64,000 nucleotides of DNA. It comes from CAXNKG01 sp964202965 (lineage in GTDB: Bacteria; Acidobacteriota; Vicinamibacteria; Vicinamibacterales; UBA2999). A program made the position numbers and the translations under genes. Every line of letters begins with the position of its first letter. Position 1 is the first letter of the stretch. The stretch spans positions 80,952 to 144,951 of the forward strand of contig CAXNKG010000002.1 of NCBI GenBank assembly GCA_964202965.1, read 5' to 3'. The notes under the pieces were generated by a model, which was not told the origin of the DNA, made no database searches, and was given only the letters and a program-made list of their open reading frames with translations. Shown here piece after piece: positions 31,330 to 41,306 of the stretch.

Positions 31330-32034
31330 GTGAATCCCGTGACGGCCGTCTGGCTCGTCCACCTCTACACGGCCAGCGGCGCATACCTGGCCTTCCTGGC
31401 GCTCACCCGGGTCTTCTACAACAGCTATCAGGCCGCGTTCGTCTGGCTGGCCGTGGCCGTCGTCGTGGACGCGACCGACGGGCTGCTGGCCAGGCGCTTT
31501 GACGTGTCGCGGCGGTTGCCGCACTTCAACGGCGCCAAACTCGACGACATCGTTGACTACCTCACGTACGTCGTCGTGCCCGCCTGCATCGTGTGGAACG
31601 CGCTGCTCGTGCCGGAGCGATGGGCCGCTGGCGTGGTGGCGGCCATGCTGCTGTCGAGCGCGTATGGATTCAATCGAATCGGCGCCAAGACGACGGACCA
31701 TTTCTTCACGGGCTTCCCTTCGTACTGGAACATCGTCGTCTTCTACCTGTATCTGGCTGGCTGGCCCGCGATGGTCAATGCCGCCATCCTGCTGGTACTG
31801 GCGGCGCTCGTCTTCGCGCCGATTCGCTTCATCTATCCATCGCGCACGCCGGCGTGGCGGACGCCGACGGTCACCCTGGGGGTTCTGTGGGGATTCCAGG
31901 TGGCAGCGATGCTGAGGCTGATGCCTGACGTGCCGCCGCTGTTGTTCTGGACCTCGCTGATCTTTCCGCTGTACTACGTCGTGCTCTCGTTCGTCCTCGA
32001 CCGCCGCAGGCCCGCGGCCGACGCCAGCGCGTGA
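31330..32034 (+). CDS. pcs: Phosphatidylcholine synthase
   Basis: 234 residues from a GTG directly after the ThyX stop. It is a CDP-alcohol phosphotransferase with the catalytic signature DATDGLLARR...G...D...D, reading FNGAKLDDIVDYLTY at its end. It has eight or so hydrophobic helices and the Pcs-specific features VHLYTASGAYLAF and FTGFPSYWNIVVFYLY. Pcs joins choline to CDP-diacylglycerol to make phosphatidylcholine in one step at the inner membrane. It is best known from rhizobia and Pseudomonas; its presence in this lineage implies choline uptake. Confidence 0.88.
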   Translation: MNPVTAVWLVHLYTASGAYLAFLALTRVFYNSYQAAFVWLAVAVVVDATDGLLARRFDVSRRLPHFNGAKLDDIVDYLTYVVVPACIVWNALLVPERWAAGVVAAMLLSSAYGFNRIGAKTTDHFFTGFPSYWNIVVFYLYLAGWPAMVNAAILLVLAALVFAPIRFIYPSRTPAWRTPTVTLGVLWGFQVAAMLRLMPDVPPLLFWTSLIFPLYYVVLSFVLDRRRPAADASA

Positions 32035-32828
32035 ATCCGATCGCCCTCAATGCGCGCAACCCGGGTCCGATGACCGGGGGTGGCAACTGGACATGGCTCC
32101 TGAACGGGCGTGTCCCCACGCTCATCGACGCGGGAACGGGGCACCTTCGTCATATCGACTCCATCGCGGAGGCATTGAAGGGCCGGCCGCTGGCACAGGT
32201 GCTCGTCACGCACGCGCACTCGGATCACGCCTCGGGCGCTCCCGCGCTCGCGGAGCGGATGCCCGGCGCGCGCTTCCTCAAGATGCCGTGGCCGGAGCGC
32301 GATGCCCGCTGGCCCGCACCGTGGGAGCCGCTGTCGGACGGCGATGTCGTGGATGCCGGCGACTCATCACTGACCGTGCTCCACACGCCGGGCCATGCTC
32401 CTGATCACCTCTGTTTCTGGCACCAGGAGTCCCGCAGCCTGTTCGGTGGCGATCTCGCGATCAAGGGCACGACGGTCTACATCCCGGCAGCGCATCACGG
32501 CGATCTTGGCGCGTATCTCGTGTCGATTGAACGCGCCATCTCGCTCCAGCCTGTCCGGCTGTTTCCCGCGCACGGCTCCGTCATCGCCGATCCCGTGAAG
32601 GTCCTCCGCCGGTATCTGGAGCATCGCCGCGAGCGCGAAGGGCAGATTCTCGACCTGGTGACGCGGGGAATGTCGACGCCCGACGCCATTGCCGCCGACC
32701 TGTACCGGGGTCTCAGCGAGGAGCGGATGATTCGCGCGCGCGAAATGGTCGGCGCGCACCTGATCAAACTCGAACGGGAGGGCCGGGTGATTCGGCGCGA
32801 CGACGCGTGGCATATGATCAGGCCATGA
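32031..32828 (+). CDS. MBL-fold hydrolase with C-terminal winged helix (LACTB2-like)
   Basis: 265 residues from a GTG overlapping the pcs TGA. The zinc-ligand motifs are THAHSDHASG, the TPGHAPDHLC His, FGGDLAIKG with the bridging Asp, and PAHGSV. The last 70 residues (EHRREREGQILDLV onward) form the winged-helix-like tail of LACTB2-type RNases/thioesterases. Substrate is uncertain: RNA or a thioester. It overlaps the M20 peptidase gene by 4 bp (ATGA). Confidence 0.85.
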   Translation: MNPIALNARNPGPMTGGGNWTWLLNGRVPTLIDAGTGHLRHIDSIAEALKGRPLAQVLVTHAHSDHASGAPALAERMPGARFLKMPWPERDARWPAPWEPLSDGDVVDAGDSSLTVLHTPGHAPDHLCFWHQESRSLFGGDLAIKGTTVYIPAAHHGDLGAYLVSIERAISLQPVRLFPAHGSVIADPVKVLRRYLEHRREREGQILDLVTRGMSTPDAIAADLYRGLSEERMIRAREMVGAHLIKLEREGRVIRRDDAWHMIRP

Positions 32829-34195
32829 ACGACGTTGTCGACTTCATCAACATCAACCGCGACCGCTACATCGATGAGTTGAAGGAGTATCTCGCGATCC
32901 CCAGCATCAGCGCGCTGCCGCAGCATGCGGCCGACGTGCGGCGCGCCGGCGAGTGGACCGCCGAAGCCCTGCGGACGGCGGGGATGAATGACGTGCAGCT
33001 CATCGACACGCCCGGCAGTCCTGTCGTCTACGGCGAGTGGCTGGGCGCGCCCGGCAAGCCGACGATTCTGTTCTATGGGCACTATGACGTGCAGCCGGTC
33101 GATCCGCTGGCCCTCTGGACGACGCCTCCATTCGTGGCGACGGTGCGGGACGGCGAGATCTACGCGCGCGGCGCCGCCGACGACAAGGGGCAGGTCTTCA
33201 TGCACATCAAGGCGGTCGAGGCCTACATGAAGAAGACCGGTGGCCTTCCCGTCAACATGAAGTTCTTCATCGAGGGCGAGGAGGAGGTCGGCAGCGTCCA
33301 CCTGGACGAGTTCATCCGCACCCACAAAGAACAGCTCGCCGCCGATGTCGTCGTGATCTCCGATTCACCGATGTTCGATCGCGACATCCCGTCCATCTGC
33401 TACGGCCTTCGCGGGCTCGTCTACTTCCAGCTCGACATGCGCGGCACGAAGAGCGATCTGCATTCCGGGTCCTTCGGCGGATCGGTGGCCAATCCGGCGT
33501 TCGTCCTGGCGCAGGTGCTGGCGCAGATGAAGGACCGCAGCGGCCGCATCAAGGTTCCCGGCTTCTATGACGACGTGCGGCCGTTGAGCGACGCGGAGCG
33601 CGCCGAGTGGAAGAAGCTGCCGTTCAAGGAGTCGAAGTACCGGAGGGACCTCGGCGCGCCGAAGCTCTTTGGCGAGACCGGTTACTCGACACTCGAGCGC
33701 GTCTGGGCGCGGCCGACGTTCGAAGTGAACGGGCTGCTCTCGGGGTTCACCGGCGAAGGCGCGAAGACGGTGCTGCCGGCCGTCGCGATGGCCAAGGTCA
33801 GCATGCGGCTTGTGCCCGATCAGACTCCCGACACGATCGCCGCGATCTTCGAGGCGCATGTCAGAAGGATCACGCCGCCGACCGTGGAACTGACGGTCAC
33901 GCGGATGCACGGGGGCAAGCCCTGGATGACGGAGTTCGACAACAAGTACGTCCGGGCCGCCGGGCGCGCGATCGAGAAGGGATTCGGACGGGCGCCGGTC
34001 TTCAACCGCGAAGGCGGCTCAATCCCGGTCGTCTCGACGTTTCAGGAGGAGCTCGGGCTGCCGAGCGTCCTGTTCGGGGTGGGCCTGCCGGACGAGAACG
34101 CCCACGCCCCGAACGAGAAGCTCGACCTCGGAAACTTCCACAACGGCATCATCGCGTCGGCGTATCTCTACGAGGAGATCGCCGGTCTGACCTAG
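32825..34195 (+). CDS. M20-family dipeptidase
   Basis: 456 residues from ATG 32825, chosen because MNDVVDFININRDRYIDEL is a typical family start. M20 metal-site motifs: FYGHYDVQPVDPL, GAADDKGQVF, FFIEGEEEVGS with the catalytic Glu, and a dimerisation domain around 180-340. The last His is in GGS...DENAHAPNEKLDL. It is a cytosolic di/carboxypeptidase with no signal peptide. It ends the unit that began with ThyX. Confidence 0.92.
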   Translation: MNDVVDFININRDRYIDELKEYLAIPSISALPQHAADVRRAGEWTAEALRTAGMNDVQLIDTPGSPVVYGEWLGAPGKPTILFYGHYDVQPVDPLALWTTPPFVATVRDGEIYARGAADDKGQVFMHIKAVEAYMKKTGGLPVNMKFFIEGEEEVGSVHLDEFIRTHKEQLAADVVVISDSPMFDRDIPSICYGLRGLVYFQLDMRGTKSDLHSGSFGGSVANPAFVLAQVLAQMKDRSGRIKVPGFYDDVRPLSDAERAEWKKLPFKESKYRRDLGAPKLFGETGYSTLERVWARPTFEVNGLLSGFTGEGAKTVLPAVAMAKVSMRLVPDQTPDTIAAIFEAHVRRITPPTVELTVTRMHGGKPWMTEFDNKYVRAAGRAIEKGFGRAPVFNREGGSIPVVSTFQEELGLPSVLFGVGLPDENAHAPNEKLDLGNFHNGIIASAYLYEEIAGLT

Positions 34196-34666
34196 CTACA
34201 GGCGGATGCCGCCGCCAGGCTGGCTGTCCTGCTCGCGTTCGCGGCGCCGGGGCCCGGGCTCGCGCGGCCCGGGCGCGGGCACCGCCGGCGCAACGCCGTC
34301 GGTCTTGGTCAGCGTTTCCCTGTAGACCGCGCCTTCAATCCCGCCCATCGTCCACTCGCCGACAAGGTTCGTCCCGTCAAGCTTGTAGACGGCCACCGCG
34401 GGCGCGCCGCCGAAATAACTGACCGCAAGAATCCCGTTGCTGAAGATACCGACCCCGACGATCGAGCCGTCGTCCATGGTCCACCGGACGCGGAACGTGC
34501 TGCGGAGCTTCGAGATCTCGACGACACCCTGATACGCCGTTCCATCGGGATTCATCCCGTTGCACCGGTACACGCCGCTCAACTCCGGCTGGGGAGCCTG
34601 AGCGGCCATGCGGCCGAATGCGAAGACCGCAACGACGATGACACCTAGCAGGACGATACGGCGCAT
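34196..34666 (-). CDS. Secreted protein of unknown function
   Basis: 156 residues from ATG 34666, preceded by AGGAGG 7 nt upstream, one of the few strong Shine-Dalgarno sites here. It has a signal-like N-terminus (MRRIVLLGVIVVAVFAFG). A small beta-rich domain follows with the repeating theme LSGVYRCNGMNPDGTAYQGV, SKLRSTFRVRWTMDDGSIV and KLDGTNLVGEWTMGG, resembling a calycin-like or lipocalin-like barrel by pattern only. A Pro/Arg-rich tail ends it. No known catalytic motif. It abuts the M20 stop tail-to-tail. Confidence 0.75.
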   Translation of the reverse strand: MRRIVLLGVIVVAVFAFGRMAAQAPQPELSGVYRCNGMNPDGTAYQGVVEISKLRSTFRVRWTMDDGSIVGVGIFSNGILAVSYFGGAPAVAVYKLDGTNLVGEWTMGGIEGAVYRETLTKTDGVAPAVPAPGPREPGPRRREREQDSQPGGGIRL

Positions 34667-34757
34667 TGGGCCTCCTGAAGCCGGTTCGGATAGCAAAGAC
34701 AGGGCCGAGCACGGCCAGGGCCCGAATATACCGCCTGCCCCGGGCGTAAGCGAGGGG

Positions 34758-35636
34758 TCAATTGAGGGCCGCCACACGGCGGCGAAGCGTTTTGACGTGC
34801 TCCCAGATCTGCAGCCGCTCCTCGCGCGTGTCGTTGTCAACCTCGCCGAGGCCGGTCAGCTTCAGGTACGTCTGCAGGTCGCGCAGCGCGCTCGCGACGT
34901 CATTGAGGTGGAACGCGAGCAGCCCGCGATCGCGCAGCTCGCTCAATGCGGACGGCGTCATCGCGAGCAGCAGTTCGGTCGCATCGCGAGCCTGTGGAAA
35001 GGACCGCATGTGCACGTACAGCCGCTTCAGATTCAGCAGCATGCGGACGATGACCTGGTTCCGCGTCGCCGGCGCCAGCAGCGACCGGCTGAAGGCGACT
35101 TCCGAGCCGACATGCTTCTGCAGCAGGCGCCGGCAGTCATGCTCCGACAGCAGGGCGCCGCCGTGGAACGCGTCCACGATCACTTTGCCGCGGGCGTCAG
35201 CGTCGTCAGCGACGTGCACGAGAAAGTGCCCGGGGAAGTTGACGCCTTCCACGTTCAGTCCCGCGCGCCGTCCCACCTCCATGTACACGAGCGACAGCGT
35301 GATCGGAATGCCGGTCCGGCGGTCGAGGACCTCGTTGAGGCAGCTGTTGCGCGGGTCCTCGTAGCGGTCGCGGTTGCCGGCGAAGCCCTGCGATTCAAAG
35401 AGGAAGGCGCTGAGGGCGCGGATGCGCGCGTGCGGCGAGGATGCGTCGGTATCCGCTTCGCGCTCGAGATGTCGTCGTGCCGCCTCGCCAAGTTCGAACA
35501 GCCGCTCCAGGTAGCGTGCCGGTTCGAGACGCGGATACTCGAGGCGTGCAATGACGAGCGCCGCCGGCGCCAGGTCAGCGCCGGGTGCGTTCGACGCCGC
35601 CATCAGCGCGTCGACAAGGTCCTTCTGCATCGCCAT
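34758..35636 (-). CDS. SirB1-family transglutaminase-like/TPR protein
   Basis: 292 residues from the ATG that shares a base with the HAD gene's TGA (TGATG). The N-terminal domain matches SirB1/transglutaminase-like proteins: SCLNEVLDRRTGIPITLSLV and GVNFPGHFLVHV, then DAFHGGALLSEHDC. The C-terminal quarter has tetratricopeptide-like helices (ARDATELLLAMTPSALSEL, SALRDLQTYLKL). Function is not established. It ends the fatty-acid operon; the gap 34667-34757 holds nothing evident. Confidence 0.85.
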   Translation of the reverse strand: MAMQKDLVDALMAASNAPGADLAPAALVIARLEYPRLEPARYLERLFELGEAARRHLEREADTDASSPHARIRALSAFLFESQGFAGNRDRYEDPRNSCLNEVLDRRTGIPITLSLVYMEVGRRAGLNVEGVNFPGHFLVHVADDADARGKVIVDAFHGGALLSEHDCRRLLQKHVGSEVAFSRSLLAPATRNQVIVRMLLNLKRLYVHMRSFPQARDATELLLAMTPSALSELRDRGLLAFHLNDVASALRDLQTYLKLTGLGEVDNDTREERLQIWEHVKTLRRRVAALN

Positions 35637-36346
35637 CAGCCCGCGATGGAGCGTGGCGCCGTCGCGCAGAGATCGTCCAGCGCGTCGATCGTCAAATCCC
35701 GGAGGCTGCCCGCAACCAGCTCCGCACCCGCCAGCTCCGCCGCCGGATAGCTCGTGGTCACTCCTACACAGCGTAACCCGGCACCACGCGCCGATTCGAG
35801 CCCCCATCGCGAATCTTCGATGGCCACGCACCGCGACTGATCGAGGTCCGCGCCCACCGACTCCCGCAGGCGCTCGAACGCCAGGACGTAGGGAGCAGGG
35901 GACGGTTTGCTCTGCGGCGTGTCGCCCGCGGCAACGATGACCGGAAAGAGGCGCCGGAGGCCGGCGCCTTCGATGATCTCGACGATTTCGTGCCGGAGCG
36001 CGCCAGACGCGATGGCGATCGGCACGTGCCGCGCCGCCGTTTCGATGAATTCGGCCGCGCCAGGAAACAGTACGTGGCTGTGCTGGAGCATTCCCTGGAG
36101 GATGGCGCCCTTGCGTGCGACGAGCGCGGCAATCTGTCCGTCGCTTATCGGCGTGGCGCGGTCGCGCGCCAGTGCCTGCAGCAGGCCCACGTCGTCATAC
36201 CCGAGATACCGCGCGTAGTAGTCCGCAGAGGTCAGATCGAAGCCCGCCTCGCGCAGCATCTGCTGAAAGGCCTTGAGGTGCAGCGGCTCGCTGTCGGCAA
36301 TGACCCCGTCGAAGTCGAACACGATCGCCTGAAGCGCGCGGGTCAC
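35636..36346 (-). CDS. HAD-family phosphatase/phosphoglucomutase-like
   Basis: 236 residues from GTG 36346, inside a 4-bp GTGA overlap with DUF1684. HAD subfamily IA signatures: FDFDGVIADSE with the nucleophile Asp, IASGAL (motif II Ser), KPSPAPYVLA with the Lys, and IEDSRWGLESARGAG with the acidic pair. The cap position fits beta-phosphoglucomutase or small-metabolite phosphatases such as phosphoglycolate phosphatase. The substrate is not readable. Confidence 0.88.
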   Translation of the reverse strand: MTRALQAIVFDFDGVIADSEPLHLKAFQQMLREAGFDLTSADYYARYLGYDDVGLLQALARDRATPISDGQIAALVARKGAILQGMLQHSHVLFPGAAEFIETAARHVPIAIASGALRHEIVEIIEGAGLRRLFPVIVAAGDTPQSKPSPAPYVLAFERLRESVGADLDQSRCVAIEDSRWGLESARGAGLRCVGVTTSYPAAELAGAELVAGSLRDLTIDALDDLCATAPRSIAG

Positions 36347-36954
36347 GCGCCCGGAACCTTCTCGCCGGCGGCAATCGTGACGTCGAGCCGGTTGGACGGC
36401 GGGGGATAGGGACACTCGTACGTCGCGTTGTACGCGCAGTACGGGTTGTACGCGCGGTTGAAATCGATCGTGTAGTACCCCGTTCCGGTCGGCTGGATAT
36501 CGAGGTAGCGGCCGGCGGAGTAGGTGTCCTTGCCGGTCGTCAGGTCGGCGAACGGAACGAAGAGGCGGTCGATCCGCTGCGTGCCTTCCTCGACGAACGC
36601 CCCCAGGCTCCGCGGCTGGCCCTGCAGCGTGAACTGAAGCTCCCCGACAAGCTGCATGCGGCGCAGTGCGCCGGTCGAGGTGGGCATCTCGAAGATCGGA
36701 CGGTCGGCGGACAGCTTCAGCGCGGCCGGCACGGCGTAATTCGGATCGACGGGGAAGTAGTTGAGCGGAAGAACGGCGTCGCGCTTTTCCTTCGGCACCG
36801 GGGAGTCAGAGGCCGATCGGAAAGCTTCGTCCTTCGTGGTCCTGGCAGCATTGACGTCGCTTGTGTAGGCCTCGTCGTCGGGCGCGGACGGTCCCGACGA
36901 GCAGGCGCAGACGCAGCCCAGGATCAATGCCGCGGCGACCGAGCGGAGATGCAT
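36343..36954 (-). CDS. DUF1684 lipoprotein
   Basis: 203 residues from ATG 36954, overlapping the acyl-CoA dehydrogenase TGA by one base. The N-terminal signal ends in a lipobox-like LGCVCACSSG, so it is probably lipid-anchored. DUF1684 motifs: VLPLNYFPVDPNY, GRYLDIQPTGTG, DFNRAYNPYCAYNATYECPY and PPSNRLDVTIAAGEK. Function is unknown; proteins of this family often sit beside fatty-acid genes, as here. Confidence 0.88.
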   Translation of the reverse strand: MHLRSVAAALILGCVCACSSGPSAPDDEAYTSDVNAARTTKDEAFRSASDSPVPKEKRDAVLPLNYFPVDPNYAVPAALKLSADRPIFEMPTSTGALRRMQLVGELQFTLQGQPRSLGAFVEEGTQRIDRLFVPFADLTTGKDTYSAGRYLDIQPTGTGYYTIDFNRAYNPYCAYNATYECPYPPPSNRLDVTIAAGEKVPGA

Positions 36955-38698
36955 CAATCAAGGATATACCGTTGCTTTTCGACGGTGGCCTCGGCCAGCT
37001 GGCGTCGTAGTGCAACGGTATTCACGGGCGAGATCTTCAGGAACCGGCGAAGAGCGGCGAGCAGCGTCCGCAACGTGTCGCCGTCCGCCATCGCCGCCAG
37101 CGCACTGCGGGCGGCCTGCTCGATGCGCTGGGCGGCGTCGTTGGTGAACACCCGGGCCGCCGCTTCATGCAGGGCCGCGCGTCCGTGCCCCGCGGCGACA
37201 GCCGCCCGTGCGCGGAGGACGGCGCTCTCGGCGGCGTAGGTCTCCATCAGGATGTCCGCGGCGTACCCCAGTACTTCCTGCTCGTCGGTGAGCTTGTCCG
37301 CATAGGTCTGCATCGCCGTGCCCAGGATCAACAGCGAGACTTTCTTGAACGCGGAGGTCAGCTGCAGTTCGTAGTCGAGCACGCCGTCAGACGGAGCGGC
37401 GGCGATCGACGGCGTGAGGAGTTCATCCTGAAGACGCTTTGCGGCCGCGATGAGCGGGAGCTCTCCCTTCACGGCGCGGCGGATCAGCATGCCCGGGATC
37501 AACAGCCGGTTGATTTCGTTCGTGCCTTCGAAGATGCGGTTGACCCGCGCATCGCGGTAAAGGCCCTCGGCGGTGTAATCGCTGACGAACCCGTTGCCGC
37601 CGTGAATCTGGACGTTTTCGTCGAGGACGTAGTCGAGCGTCTCGGTCCCTGCGACCTTGGCGGCGGATGCCTCCACCGCGTACTCCTCGAAGGCGCGCGC
37701 GGTCGAGGGACCGTCGTGTGACGATGCTTCGAGCATCGACTCGATAAGCCCCCCTGTCCTGTAGACAAGAGACTCGATCGCGTACGTCCGCGCGGTCATC
37801 TCTCCAAGCTTGTGTTTGATGGCGCCGAAGGACGCAATGGACTGGCCGAACTGTTTCCGCTGGACGGCGTACCGGGCCGCGTCGCCGATGGCCGCGCTGC
37901 AGCCCCCGACCGACATCGCCCCGAGCTTGAAGCGGCCGAAGTTCAGCGTGTTGAGCGCGACCTTATGCCCCTTGCCGACCTCGCCGAGGACATTCGCCGC
38001 CGGCACCGGCACGTCCTGCAGCAGGATCGACGTCGTCGACGAGCCGTGGAGGCCCATCTTGTGTTCTTCCTTGCCGGCGGCGACGCCGGGGAAGGCGGCC
38101 TCGACGATGAACGCGGTGAACTGGTCGCCGTCGACCTTGGCGAACACGATGATCACGTCGGCGAACCCGCCGTTCGTGATCCACATCTTTTCTCCCGACA
38201 GCCGCCAGCTGCCATCCGGGGCGCGTGTCGCACGGGTCTTGGCGGCCAGCGCGTCCGATCCGGACCCTGACTCGCTCAACGCGTAGGCGCCGACGAGCTC
38301 GCCCGCGACAAGCTTCGGAAGGTAGCGCTGTTTCTGGTCTGGAGTGCCGAACAGTACCAGCGGGAGGATGCACAGGTTCGCCTGCGCGCCGTACGTGGTC
38401 GCGAAGGATGCCGCTCGCGCGACCCGCTCGGCGACAAGCAGCGAAGAGATCTTGTCGAGCGCCAGGCCGCCGTACTCCTCCGGAACATTGACGCCCAGGA
38501 GTCCGAGCTCGCCCGCGCGGCGCACCAGCGTGCGTGCGAAGTCCCAGTCTTTCGCTTCCAGGCGAGCGATGTTCGGCAGCACTTCCTTGTCGATGAACTC
38601 GTCGGTCGTCTGCGCCATCAGGCGATGTTCGTCGCTGAGGCGCTCCGGCGTGAACACGTCCTCGGGGACGGTCGCCTCAAGGAGCCACATCCCGCCCT

Positions 38699-38702
<4 letters not shown>
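36954..38702 (-). CDS. Acyl-CoA dehydrogenase (long form)
   Basis: 582 residues from ATG 38702, which overlaps the thiolase TGA by 4 bp. Acyl-CoA dehydrogenase features: AQTTDEFIDKEVLP (helical N-domain), GAYALSESGSGSDALAAKT, EKMWITNGGFADV, the FAD contacts in RKQFGQSIASFGAI, and the catalytic Glu region in RVNRIFEGTNEINR. A C-terminal helical extension of about 170 residues makes it longer than the usual 380-residue type and resembles VLCAD/FadE-like long enzymes. It does the first step of beta-oxidation. Confidence 0.93.
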
Positions 38703-39864
<1,162 letters not shown>

Positions 39865-39880
<16 letters not shown>

Positions 39881-40506
39881 GTGAAGTCCTCCAGGAGATC
39901 CGCCAGCGCGTCGCCAACCTCGCCGGCCTGCCCATCAAACACGTGGTTCGCGCGGTCGATCTCGACGAACTCTTTCGGCTCGGGAAGCTGTGCGTAGAAG
40001 TGGCGCACCATCTTCAGCGAGATGAGTTCGTCGTGCTCGCCGTGGATGATGAATGTCGGCTTTACCGACAGCTTCACCGCCGCGAATTCGTACCGGTCGA
40101 CCGGCGGTGCGATGGCAATCAGCGCGCAGATCCGGTCGTCGTCTGCGCCCACCGTCGTCGCGATGTACGACCCGAATGAAAACCCGGCGGCCCAGAGCTC
40201 GAGGCCCGGGTGCCGTGCAGCCATGAAGTCGACGGCGGCCCTGTAGTCGTCCATCTCGCCCCGGCCATCGTCCCACGTCCCCGTGCTCAGTCCGACGCCG
40301 CGGAAGTTGAATCGCAGGACCTCGCATCCGATGCGCGCGAGCGCCTTGGCGGCCTGGTAGACGACCTTCGTGTGCATGGTGCCGCCCTGCGTCGGCAGCG
40401 GGTGCGCGAGCACGACACCCGCGCGCGGCGTCCCGTGGGGCATCTCGACCAAGACCTCGAGCGCGCCTGCCGGACCGGGAATCTCCCGTACACGATCAGC
40501 CAGCAC
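39865..40506 (-). CDS. Alpha/beta hydrolase (YpfH/Tex30-like)
   Basis: 213 residues from GTG 40506, which overlaps the upstream gene end by 11 bp; an earlier start would add 20 polar residues. Motifs: VLAHPLPTQGGTMHTK, RFNFRGVGLSTG, the nucleophile elbow GFSFGSY, and IHGEHDELI with NHVFDG for the acid and His. Family members are esterases or thioesterases. In this operon it could hydrolyse acyl esters. Confidence 0.85.
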
Positions 40507-41305
40507 GGCGTCTCCCGCGAGCGTCGTGGACCGCCTGTTCCGCGAATGGGACGACGAGGCCGGCAAAGGCGTCGGGCCGCGTCATCCATCCGAGGTGGCC
40601 CGTTCGCGGCATCTCGGCCACGCGTGCGTGCGGCCACATCCGCGCATATTCGAGCGTGGCCGACACCGGCACGATGTGGTCGAGACGTGTTTCGCCGGTA
40701 ACGACGAGGGTCGGCAGGCGGAGCCGATCGATGCCGTCCGGCATGGCTGCGTCCGTCAGCATCGAGATGCGCCGGGCCATGCGCCCGGGAGAAGACATGT
40801 GCGCGAGCGCGCGGCCAGCGTGGCGCAGTCCCGGGCCCAGCCCCCGCAGGACGCCCGCATTGGCGGCGGCGATCTCGCGATACAGCCGCAGCGAGGCCAC
40901 CAGGAAGACTGGCATCAGCACCCACGGCGCGCTCAGATAAAACCGGACGCGCCCATTCGGCTTCCACGAGAGGGGCAGTGCGGACACCAGGATGAGCGAC
41001 TCCGTCCGATCCGGGTACCGCGCTGCGAACGCCGCCGCGATTGCGCCTCCGTACGAGACGCCGCAGATCGCCGCCCGGTCGATTCCGGCGGCGTCGAGCG
41101 CATCGCGAACCTGGTCGATGTAGCACTCGAACCCGCGCTGCGCATCAAATGTCGCGTGACAGGACGGTTCGTCGGCAAGCGAGAACGTAATCACTCGCGA
41201 GCGCTGCGCGAGCGCATCGATAGTTGGCCTCATCCATTCCCAGCGTCCCTGAATGCCGGGAATGACGACAATCGGCGTCCCGCCGCCGCGATCAACGATC
41301 TTCAT
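40496..41305 (-). CDS. Alpha/beta hydrolase
   Basis: 269 residues. Motifs: VVIPGIQGRWEWM (oxyanion-like Gly turn), the nucleophile elbow GVSYGGAI, GETRLDHIVP for the acid, and GHLGWMTRP for the His. This resembles the general 3-oxoadipate-enol-lactonase-like hydrolases. It starts 1 bp after the FadN-like gene's stop and lies inside the fatty-acid operon, so an acyl-ester or lactone substrate is likely but unproven. Confidence 0.87.
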   Translation of the reverse strand: MKIVDRGGGTPIVVIPGIQGRWEWMRPTIDALAQRSRVITFSLADEPSCHATFDAQRGFECYIDQVRDALDAAGIDRAAICGVSYGGAIAAAFAARYPDRTESLILVSALPLSWKPNGRVRFYLSAPWVLMPVFLVASLRLYREIAAANAGVLRGLGPGLRHAGRALAHMSSPGRMARRISMLTDAAMPDGIDRLRLPTLVVTGETRLDHIVPVSATLEYARMWPHARVAEMPRTGHLGWMTRPDAFAGLVVPFAEQAVHDARGRRRAG

Positions 41306-41306
41306 G

